Program-made: the position numbers and the translations under genes | Shown: in pieces, positions 1-5,547 of the stretch | Layout of the letters: each line of letters opens with the position of its first letter | How positions within the stretch are numbered: the first letter of the stretch is position 1 | Notes under the pieces: model-generated | The model's input: only the letters and a program-made list of their open reading frames with translations | The model's database searches: none | What the model was told of the DNA's origin: nothing | From: Thermoplasmata archaeon | GTDB taxonomy: Archaea > Thermoplasmatota > E2 > UBA202 > DSCA01 | Direction: 5' to 3' | Assembly: GCA_021159125.1 (NCBI GenBank) | Contig: JAGGSL010000028.1 | Coordinates: forward strand, 1-12,059 | Length of the DNA: 12,059 bases

Positions 1-439
1 TTCTGTGCATGGGGGCATTGAGATAAGGGAAGAGCCTGGCTTATATGGAAAAATAAGCAGAATAGAGGGCGGTGGGGAGGTGGTGGTTGCCGTATTGGGA
101 AGTGAAATGAAAACGAAGGATATACTGAAAAATGAGAGAATGGCAGATAGAATTTCTGAATCAGGAAGGGAATGCATGAATGAAATAATCGCCTCTCCTA
201 CCATAGAAAATTTCTTTTTCCTTTCAAGAAGATTTGCAGAAGAAACAGGGCTCATGAACGAAAAGGTGAAAAAGGCGGTGGAGGAAGCATGCAGGCATGG
301 CATGGCTTCCATGTGCATGCTCGGCAATTCTGTATTTGCAATGGGCGATACAAAAAAAATTGCCAGAGTGCTATCAAAATACGGGAAAGTTTACACTTGC
401 ACAGTGGATGAAAAAGGGGCAAGGATTCTGCAATATTGA
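1..439 (+). CDS. Pantoate kinase, C-terminal half (partial, 5' end outside window)
   Basis: The reading frame is already open at the window edge, so this is the 3' part of a gene; a GTG at 5 is unlikely to be the true start. Pantoate kinase is a GHMP-superfamily enzyme that phosphorylates pantoate to 4-phosphopantoate in the archaeal CoA pathway, with phosphopantothenate synthetase acting next. The visible part carries the late GHMP motif rich in Gly, Ser and Met (GMASMCMLGNSVFAMG, about 40 residues from the end), which is characteristic of the archaeal COG1829 family, followed by the short C-terminal alpha/beta segment. Full-length members are roughly 280-300 residues, so about half is present. 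It converges on the methyltransferase gene with only a 20-base gap. Family recognition is from memory of the motif; another archaeal GHMP kinase is the main alternative. Confidence 0.8.
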   Translation, partial: SVHGGIEIREEPGLYGKISRIEGGGEVVVAVLGSEMKTKDILKNERMADRISESGRECMNEIIASPTIENFFFLSRRFAEETGLMNEKVKKAVEEACRHGMASMCMLGNSVFAMGDTKKIARVLSKYGKVYTCTVDEKGARILQY

Positions 440-459
440 ATGCAACGACATATTCACTA

Positions 460-1065
460 TTATTCGCATTTATCCGGATGAAATACGGCCATAATATCCT
501 TGCCGATTTCCGCAATTTTATGGGCCCCTAACGAGGTAAAATATTTTTTTAGTTCTTCGGGCGAGTAAGCCCAGTTCACCCTATTATCATATGGATTAAT
601 GCCGTCATTGTCACCCAGAAATGAATCGTAGTATTTTCGAATTCGATAAGGCAGCGGGAAGGAGAATGCCTCATACGGCTCTACCACTATGAGTTTTTTT
701 GTTGTTTTCAAAGCATTTTCAATAAGAATCTGTTCTTTTGGAACTATGTGATGCAGCACATCCACAATCACACATACATCGTTCTCAGGATAATTCTCAA
801 AATCAAAAATATCATGCATCTCCGCATTATATCCCTTTCTTTTCAGATATGTTACAAATGCGGGATTCATATCCCAGCCGACGTAATCGCAACTTTTGTA
901 CAAATAGTCTGCCAAAATCCCGGTTCCGCATCCCGGTTCGAACACCCTCTGACCACCACCTATTTCCCCGGATATGAAGCGATACCTCTTCTCAAGACTC
1001 TTTCCATGTAATGCCAGCAGATAAAGATTGTATATCGTTGGATGCATGTATGGAATTGCCCTCAT
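460..1065 (-). CDS. Class I SAM-dependent methyltransferase
   Basis: A 201-residue cytoplasmic Rossmann-fold methyltransferase. Motif I is FEPGCGTG (residues 42-49), the acidic residue expected to bind the SAM ribose is D65 in YVGWDMN, an acidic DIFDF lies at 85-89, and motif IV is VIVDVLHHI (99-107), followed by the usual helix and strand (KKLIVVEP, 123-130). The ATG overlaps the stop codon of the upstream GT4 gene by 4 bases (ATGA), which argues for translational coupling and a shared transcript. The substrate cannot be read from the sequence. Linked to a glycosyltransferase, it could methylate a sugar, a glycolipid or a small-molecule acceptor; this is inference. No membrane segment is seen. 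Length is normal for a minimal methyltransferase of the Methyltransf_11/25 type. Confidence 0.85.
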   Translation of the reverse strand: MRAIPYMHPTIYNLYLLALHGKSLEKRYRFISGEIGGGQRVFEPGCGTGILADYLYKSCDYVGWDMNPAFVTYLKRKGYNAEMHDIFDFENYPENDVCVIVDVLHHIVPKEQILIENALKTTKKLIVVEPYEAFSFPLPYRIRKYYDSFLGDNDGINPYDNRVNWAYSPEELKKYFTSLGAHKIAEIGKDIMAVFHPDKCE

Positions 1066-2195
1066 TTTTTCTCAACTTCCTCATAAACTGCCATAACTCT
1101 TTTCCCTACGTTGTCCCACGAATACTCCTTCTCCACCCTTTCCCTGCCCTTTTTTGCAATATCTTCTCTCAGATTTTTATCATCCAGAAGTTCGATAATG
1201 CCCCTTGCAAGCTCGCTGGAATTGTTCGGCTCTACCAGATATCCGTACTTTCCGCCTCCGAGAACTTCCTCAATTCCCCCAACTCTGGTGGAAATTACAG
1301 GAACGCCTGATGCCATTGCTTCAAGCAATACTATGCCGAAAGATTCTGCAGTTATTGAAGGCAAAGCAAAAACATCTGCAGAATTGTAAAGATAAGGTAA
1401 GAGATTTTCCTCCACAAATCCTAAAAACAGTACATTTTTCTCCAGCCCTGCAATGCGCACCAGTGTTTTTAAGAGAGGCATCATTTTTCCGCTTCCTGCG
1501 ATGACAAGAAGGGCATGTGGATAACTTTCCACTACCTCTTTCATTGAACGGATCAAAACATCCACCCCTTTCTTTGGGACAAGTCTGCCCACATAAAGAA
1601 TTATTGGATCGCCATCCAGTCCCACCTTTTCTCTGGCAAGATATTTATCAACTGGATGAAATTTTTTTATGGAAACGCCGTTCGGTATCACCACCGCATC
1701 TTTCTGGGTAAAGTACGATATGAACTTTTTTGCAGCTTCACTCACGGCAATGATTTTATTTACCTTTGAAATCACCATTCTGTATCTTGGATAGCCATAG
1801 CTTATGAAATTCCAGAAGTACTCGTAGTCCGGAAAAAACGAAACCGTATGCGTGGTAAGCACTGATGGTATGTTCTGCTTGTATGCAAGGGAAAGAGTAG
1901 CCAGTGGGAGTCTTGAAAACGCATGATGAGCATGCACTACATCAAAGTTATCATTTAGAAATCCCTTCAATTTTTTCTTTACAGCTGGAGAAATGTTCGT
2001 TCCGAATAGCGGGTCTGTCACCCCCTCAACTTCGAGGATATCTGCATTAACATTGGAAAACGGTCTTTCAACTTTGTTGGTGATAACTGTAACATCCATT
2101 CCGTTTTTGGAAAAAACGTTTGCCAGTTCAGACACATGATATGCAACCCCTCCTGCATCCCTGTTGAACCATTCTACCACAAGTGCAACTTTCAT
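1062..2195 (-). CDS. GT4-family glycosyltransferase (GT-B fold)
   Basis: A retaining GT-B glycosyltransferase of family GT4, about 377 residues. The N-terminal acceptor domain begins MKVALVVEWF with the glycine loop DAGGVAYHV; HAHH sits near residue 90; the C-terminal nucleotide-sugar domain has the strand-loop ILYVGRLVPKKGVDVLI and the E-x7-E signature ESFGIVLLE. The overall pattern is like the PimA/PimB-type mannosyltransferases. An ATG at 2207 would add four residues (MLSR), but I prefer 2195: a TATA-like element is centred at about 2225, so transcription should start near 2199, within a few bases of the 2195 ATG. The gene leads a two-gene unit with the methyltransferase, diverging from the radical SAM operon. 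Possible acceptors are a lipid, a polyprenyl-phosphate-linked intermediate or a polysaccharide; the sequence does not decide. Confidence 0.88.
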   Translation of the reverse strand: MKVALVVEWFNRDAGGVAYHVSELANVFSKNGMDVTVITNKVERPFSNVNADILEVEGVTDPLFGTNISPAVKKKLKGFLNDNFDVVHAHHAFSRLPLATLSLAYKQNIPSVLTTHTVSFFPDYEYFWNFISYGYPRYRMVISKVNKIIAVSEAAKKFISYFTQKDAVVIPNGVSIKKFHPVDKYLAREKVGLDGDPIILYVGRLVPKKGVDVLIRSMKEVVESYPHALLVIAGSGKMMPLLKTLVRIAGLEKNVLFLGFVEENLLPYLYNSADVFALPSITAESFGIVLLEAMASGVPVISTRVGGIEEVLGGGKYGYLVEPNNSSELARGIIELLDDKNLREDIAKKGRERVEKEYSWDNVGKRVMAVYEEVEKK

Positions 2196-2220
2196 TCTAG
2201 ATAACATATGCCTTCAAAAC

Positions 2221-2230
2221 ATTTATATTA
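2221..2230. promoter_or_regulatory. TATA-like element between divergent units (possibly bidirectional)
   Basis: ATTTATATTA reads as a TATA box on both strands. On the minus strand its centre is 30 bases from the preferred GT4 start at 2195, fitting a leaderless or nearly leaderless mRNA. On the plus strand it would give a start near 2252 and a leader of about 40 bases for the radical SAM gene, which does have a Shine-Dalgarno-like AGGGTGA at 2283-2289. Whether both directions use it is inference. Confidence 0.5.
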
Positions 2231-2257
2231 TTCTGCTCTTTTCTATGATGAAAAAAA

Positions 2258-2271
2258 TTCATATGTATGAA
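2258..2271. promoter_or_regulatory. Operator-like palindrome, copy 1 (upstream of radical SAM operon)
   Basis: TTCATATGTATGAA consists of TTCATA and its inverted copy TATGAA around a 2-base centre. It ends 21 bases before the radical SAM ATG, in the core promoter or the leader. Bases 2260-2274 (CATATGTATGAAATA) recur exactly at 12013-12027, and the same arms occur in the longer palindrome at 4792-4811. I infer a shared transcription factor site, most simply for the winged-helix protein at 4841-5221. Confidence 0.6.
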
Positions 2272-2292
2272 ATAATATATTCAGGGTGAAAT

Positions 2293-3762
2293 ATGGCTGA
2301 TGTAATACTAACCTGCGATAAGACCTTGATGAGCAACCATCACGGAAAGGAATTTTTAGGTTTTGGGACAAGTGCACCTCCAAACTGGCTACCGGAATGG
2401 CTCTTTCGCTATCTTTTCTTTCCGAAAATGAAAAAAATTAATGGCCTGCCGCTGCAGGCTCCTTACGGCCTGCGTAAAATAGAAGCAAAATTAGTGGATG
2501 AAGGAATAGATGCTGTCACCGTTGACCCTGGCGATATAAGCAGCTTCGGGGGGGCAAAAGTTATCGGAATATATGTCATGGATCCGTTTGGCTGGGGTCC
2601 CTCTTCAACAACATTTGCAGGAATAATGAAAACTGGCGACCCGTACAACGCAAAATATTTTCGCCTGTTATTTGAGAGCAGAGGTTATAAAACGCTTAAA
2701 GAAAAAGGGGTAAAAACGATTATCGGTGGCCCGGGAGTATGGCAGTTTAAATATAATATGGACTTTGCAAACCGATATGGTATAGATTGCATTTTTGACG
2801 GAGAAGGGGAAAAAGACGTTGCAGAACTTTTCCGAAAAGCAATAGATGGAAAGGATTTGCCACAGTACATAGAAAAGAAGCCAAAGGAAGCGCCAAGCTT
2901 AAGTGAAATTCCAGAAATTAAAAGACCAGCCGTAAATGGTTTGGTCGAAATAGGAAGAGGTTGCCCCCGTGGGTGCAAATTTTGTTCGGTGACATTGCGC
3001 CCATTAAGGTGGTACCCTTATGAGAAAGTTGAGAAGGAATTGCTCGTAAATAAAAAATATGGGATATCTGCAGCCACCTTGCACGCCGAAGATGTATTGT
3101 TATACGGCTCAAGGAATATCATTCCTGATAAAGATAAAGTTCTGAAGATAAATGAAATTGCTAAAAAGCATATGAATTATGTGGCATGGAGTCACGCATC
3201 TTTTGCAGCTGTCGCAACAAAACCAGAGATAATAGAGGAGGCTGCCGAAATTTTGATTGATGAAAAACAGAAATGGTGGGGTGCAGAAATGGGGATAGAA
3301 ACAGGCTCTCCGGAGTTGGTAAAAAAAGCGATGCCGGCAAAGGCAAGGCCGTTCAAGCCGGAAGAATACCCGGAGGTTATCAAATCGGCGGCAGGAGTGA
3401 TGACCGATAACAACATGATTCCGGCATGTACCCTTGTGGTTGGGTTGCCGGGAGAGACAGATGATGATATAATAAAAACTATAGAACTCATGGATGACTT
3501 GGGGGAATTTAAATCTCTGATTGTCCCATTATTTTTCGTTCCGATGGGGAAACTGAAAAATAAAGATTGGTTTAAAAACGAGGAGATGAAAGAATTGCAC
3601 AAGGAACTGTTAATAAAATGCTTAAAACATGATTTAAAATGGGCAAGGATAATAGGATTTGAATATTTCCAAGAAAAAAAGAGTCAGATAATGGTAAAAC
3701 CACTGTATTATCTCTTTATGAAGCTCATAGAATGGCAGGGCAAAAAGAAAGGGGTACTATAA
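2293..3762 (+). CDS. B12-binding-type radical SAM enzyme, candidate lipid-modifying (Grs-like?)
   Basis: A 489-residue radical SAM protein. The [4Fe-4S]-binding motif is CPRGCKFC (C224, C228, C231), preceded by VEIGRG. Residues about 45-195 look like a cobalamin-binding-type Rossmann region (APYGLRKIEAKLVDEGIDAV, then KVIGIYVMDPFG, then IIGGPGVWQF and FDGEGE), but the canonical base-off DxHxxG motif is missing. Later radical SAM core elements are MGIETGSPELVKKAM (334-348) and TLVVGLPGETDDDI (380-393). The ATG has AGGGTGA just upstream. It overlaps the cis-prenyltransferase start by one base (TAATG), so the two are co-translated. The opening (LTCDKTLMSN...GFGTSAPP) and APYGLRKIEA resemble archaeal radical SAM proteins of the group that includes GDGT ring synthases GrsA/GrsB and related lipid enzymes. 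That assignment is from memory and tentative; a methyltransferase or other role is possible. Radical SAM class is certain. Confidence 0.85.
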   Translation: MADVILTCDKTLMSNHHGKEFLGFGTSAPPNWLPEWLFRYLFFPKMKKINGLPLQAPYGLRKIEAKLVDEGIDAVTVDPGDISSFGGAKVIGIYVMDPFGWGPSSTTFAGIMKTGDPYNAKYFRLLFESRGYKTLKEKGVKTIIGGPGVWQFKYNMDFANRYGIDCIFDGEGEKDVAELFRKAIDGKDLPQYIEKKPKEAPSLSEIPEIKRPAVNGLVEIGRGCPRGCKFCSVTLRPLRWYPYEKVEKELLVNKKYGISAATLHAEDVLLYGSRNIIPDKDKVLKINEIAKKHMNYVAWSHASFAAVATKPEIIEEAAEILIDEKQKWWGAEMGIETGSPELVKKAMPAKARPFKPEEYPEVIKSAAGVMTDNNMIPACTLVVGLPGETDDDIIKTIELMDDLGEFKSLIVPLFFVPMGKLKNKDWFKNEEMKELHKELLIKCLKHDLKWARIIGFEYFQEKKSQIMVKPLYYLFMKLIEWQGKKKGVL

Positions 3763-4631
3763 TGAAAAAACACCAAGTAATGAAAAGATATGTCCGTCTT
3801 GAAAGAAATATAATGGACTTGCTCATATTCAATCCCATTGCAAAAAACATATTTTCCAGCACTTTCTTCAGGTTCTTGCTCAACGAAATTGAAAAATTTA
3901 AAGAAAAAAATCTTCTGGCAGATGTTAAAAAATTCACTGCTCCCCGCCATATTGCTATAATAATGGATGGGAATAGAAGATTTGCAAGGGAGATGAAAAT
4001 TGACATGCTTAAGGGGCACCAACTTGGGGCAGATAGGATGGAAGAAATCGTGGACTTGTGCAGGGAGTTGGGAACGAAAGTAATCACGGTATACGCCTTT
4101 TCCACCGAAAACTTCAGGAGACCAGAGAAGGAAGTCACAGAACTTATGGATTTGATATTCGAGAAATTAAATGGGATGCTGACTGATCAGAGAATCCACA
4201 AATATAAAATAAAAATAAACGTAATTGGCAATCTTGATCTTCTGCCAGAGAATGTACAGGAGATGGCAAAAAAAGTTATGAATGCAACAAAAAGTTATGA
4301 TGCGTATATCTTCAACATTGCAATTGCTTATGGGGGAAGAGATGAAATAGTTGAAGCAACCAGAAAAATAATGAAAAAAGTTCAAACTGGAAAAATTGAA
4401 CCCGAGAATATAGATAGTAAAACTCTGTCCTCTCATTTATATACTGCTGGCCTGCCAGACCCAGATATAATAATAAGGACATCGGGAGAGGAAAGAATAT
4501 CTAATTTTCTATTATGGCAGATGGCAAATGCATTATTCTATTTTTATGACATATATTGGCCCAGTTTTCGCAGGATTGATCTTTTGAAAATAATTAAAAT
4601 GTATCAGGTAAGGGAAAGAAATGGAATATAA
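3762..4631 (+). CDS. uppS: cis-Prenyltransferase (polyprenyl diphosphate synthase, UppS family)
   Basis: Condenses isopentenyl diphosphate onto an allylic diphosphate to make a long Z-polyprenyl diphosphate, the precursor of the polyprenyl phosphate carrier used in archaeal glycosylation. All family blocks are visible: HIAIIMDGNRRFAREM with the catalytic Asp, GHQLGADRMEEI, VITVYAFSTENFRRP, INVIGNLDLLP, FNIAIAYGGRDEIVEA, and DIIIRTSGEERISNFLLWQMANALFYF plus YWPSF. The end, YQVRERNGI, also fits. I start it at 3762 (289 residues), where the ATG overlaps the radical SAM stop by one base; an ATG at 3732 would add ten residues inside the upstream gene. About 60 residues precede the first block, including a mildly hydrophobic stretch that may touch the membrane. 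Co-translation with a radical SAM enzyme suggests a common lipid pathway. Chain length cannot be told from sequence. Confidence 0.95.
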   Translation: MKKHQVMKRYVRLERNIMDLLIFNPIAKNIFSSTFFRFLLNEIEKFKEKNLLADVKKFTAPRHIAIIMDGNRRFAREMKIDMLKGHQLGADRMEEIVDLCRELGTKVITVYAFSTENFRRPEKEVTELMDLIFEKLNGMLTDQRIHKYKIKINVIGNLDLLPENVQEMAKKVMNATKSYDAYIFNIAIAYGGRDEIVEATRKIMKKVQTGKIEPENIDSKTLSSHLYTAGLPDPDIIIRTSGEERISNFLLWQMANALFYFYDIYWPSFRRIDLLKIIKMYQVRERNGI

Positions 4632-4785
4632 AATTTTTATAGGGATATGCTTTCTATCGGGCATCATATTTGCAGCTCTGTTATTCCTATCCCATGGTAT
4701 AAGTAAAAGCCAATTTGTAGGATCAGTCGCTGCTGTACTGCTTTTATTTTTTATTTTCTTCTTTACAGTGCATGATTCTCAATAA
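4621..4785 (+). CDS. Small 54-residue membrane protein with two predicted TM helices
   Basis: An ATG at 4621 overlaps the end of the cis-prenyltransferase gene by 11 bases and opens a 54-codon frame to TAA at 4785. The product starts MEYKIFIGICFLSGIIFAAL and has two hydrophobic segments, about residues 5-24 and 32-49, joined by the polar turn SHGISKSQ, and ends HDSQ. A weak Shine-Dalgarno-like AAGGG lies at 4610-4614. I do not recognise the family. Coding status rests on tight coupling with the upstream genes, a clean two-helix hydropathy pattern, and the lack of any other explanation for this stretch. It may be a membrane partner of the lipid enzymes encoded before it; that is inference. Confidence 0.6.
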   Translation: MEYKIFIGICFLSGIIFAALLFLSHGISKSQFVGSVAAVLLLFFIFFFTVHDSQ

Positions 4786-4791
4786 ATAGAG

Positions 4792-4811
4792 ATTTTCATA
4801 CGTATGAAAAT
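4792..4811. promoter_or_regulatory. 20-bp perfect palindrome operator, copy 2 (winged-helix gene promoter)
   Basis: ATTTTCATACGTATGAAAAT equals its own reverse complement over all 20 bases. It directly abuts the TATA box (TTTAAATA, 4811-4818) and so covers the BRE position of the promoter for the winged-helix gene. A weaker copy, TTCATA-C-TATGAT at 4827-4839, lies about 31-32 bases away centre to centre, close to three helical turns, and overlaps the start codon region. A dimeric regulator bound here would touch TFB/TBP, so autoregulation is the obvious reading. Confidence 0.7.
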
Positions 4812-4818
4812 TTAAATA
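4811..4818 (+). promoter_or_regulatory. TATA box of the winged-helix regulator gene
   Basis: TTTAAATA centred at about 4814.5 predicts a transcription start near 4840, at the second in-frame ATG (4841). The regulator mRNA is therefore probably leaderless. Confidence 0.6.
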
Positions 4819-4840
4819 GTAATTTATTCATACTATGATT

Positions 4841-5221
4841 ATGGTGAAAAGAGATTATATTGCGGATATCGAGAAGTCGCTCAAGGAAGGAAAAAAGCCA
4901 ATAGAAGTATTGAATGTTATTTTGGGTTTCCTTAATTTTAAATCAGTAGAGATTAGAATATATAATATCTTGTTGAAAAAACCACTGACTATAAAGCAAC
5001 TCGAAGAACATCTGAATCTTTCGGAGCGCACAATACGGAAATATATAAAAAGACTGGATAGCGAAGGTTTTATAACCAAAAAAGTAGAGCAGGGTAAAAG
5101 ACTCAGATATGTTTATAGCGCTGTTCCGATTAGAGAAACGTGGGAAAAAGTAAAAGACAAGATAGAGAGAATATTGATTGACATTACCAAGGTTCTGGAA
5201 ACGAAGACCATGTCCTTTTGA
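4841..5221 (+). CDS. Small winged-helix transcriptional regulator
   Basis: A roughly 126-residue DNA-binding protein. After an N-terminal helical part (residues about 5-35), the winged helix runs VEIRIYNILLKKPLTIKQLEEHLNLSERTIRKYIKRLDSEGFI, with the recognition helix around SERTIRKYIKRL and the wing around KKVEQGKRLRYVYSAV. The C-terminal helix (RETWEKVKDKIERILIDITKVL) is amphipathic and likely a dimerisation coiled coil. There is no ligand-binding or sensor domain, so signal input must be through the protein itself, a partner or its own level. It is like the HTH part of TrmB/MarR-type archaeal regulators; I cannot name a subfamily. I prefer the ATG at 4841 over 4835 because of TATA spacing. 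The perfect palindrome just upstream, shared with other promoters in the window, makes it the likely binder. Confidence 0.85.
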   Translation: MVKRDYIADIEKSLKEGKKPIEVLNVILGFLNFKSVEIRIYNILLKKPLTIKQLEEHLNLSERTIRKYIKRLDSEGFITKKVEQGKRLRYVYSAVPIRETWEKVKDKIERILIDITKVLETKTMSF

Positions 5222-5547
5222 GTTTGGATGTGTTATCGCTTAACTGTGTTCCCTTCTCTTTCATCTCAGCGTTATATTGCATAGCCCCGTCACCGTTCCC
5301 AATCCATTGTAGTTTTGTTTTACAATTAATAATATCTTCAACATGCTTTAGGGTGGCAACAAAACATATTGATGCCAAAGGGCATTGGATTAAAGCCAGC
5401 ATGTTGATAAAGCGCCCTGATGCGGGCACATGCGGCCGGAGTGATATTCAGAAAGGAGGATTATTTTTTCCTTCCCCTCCTTTCATCCCCTCATTTTTTA
5501 TACCATATAGTATGCAATCCGAGTTTTTTGGTCTCATATATGTAACA
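5222..5547. other. 326-base intergenic region with inverted repeats, no convincing gene
   Basis: This lies between the 3' ends of two convergent genes. TCAACATGC (5338-5346) pairs perfectly with GCATGTTGA (5399-5407), enclosing a smaller hairpin ATGCC-AAAG-GGCAT (5372-5385). Next to it 5411-5440 is about 73% GC by hand count, with a GCCC/GGGC hairpin (5414-5427), unlike the AT-rich surroundings. Open frames on both strands (plus 5218-5556, minus 5429-5184) look non-coding: low-complexity, Cys/Ser/Pro-rich or with no fold I recognise. It could be a structured RNA, or the eroded remnant of a gene or mobile element; I cannot decide. Confidence 0.3.
5451..5498. terminator. Possible hairpin terminator between convergent genes
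   Basis: GAAAGGAGG (5451-5459) and CCTCCTTTC (5476-5484) form a perfect 9-bp inverted repeat with a 16-base loop that itself contains a T run. A second T run (ATTTTTTA) follows at 5492-5499. Archaeal termination mainly needs T tracts, so the T runs may matter more than the stem. It is 230 bases past the regulator's stop, so if used it implies a long 3' region or a separate RNA. Confidence 0.3.

Noticed and set aside
738..1011. Plus-strand frames opposite the methyltransferase
   Set aside because: Their translations are His/Ser/Ile-rich shadows of a gene with clear SAM-binding motifs on the other strand.
2205..2210. CATATG at the upstream ATG of the GT4 gene as a further operator copy
   Set aside because: Only the 6-base core is shared; the TTCA/TGAA arms are missing, so it is expected by chance in AT-rich DNA.
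3708..4138. Minus-strand frames opposite the cis-prenyltransferase gene
   Set aside because: The plus strand carries all conserved cis-prenyltransferase blocks; the antisense frames are Ser/Phe-rich shadows.
5184..5429. Minus-strand open frame of 81 codons
   Set aside because: Overlaps the 3' end of the regulator gene and the structured region, with no ribosome site, promoter or family I can recognise; could be a decayed gene but not supported as a CDS.
5502..5538. CATATAGTATG and CATATATG near the end of the DUF2070 gene as operators
   Set aside because: Spacing of the arms differs from the three good copies and the site lies downstream of both flanking genes.
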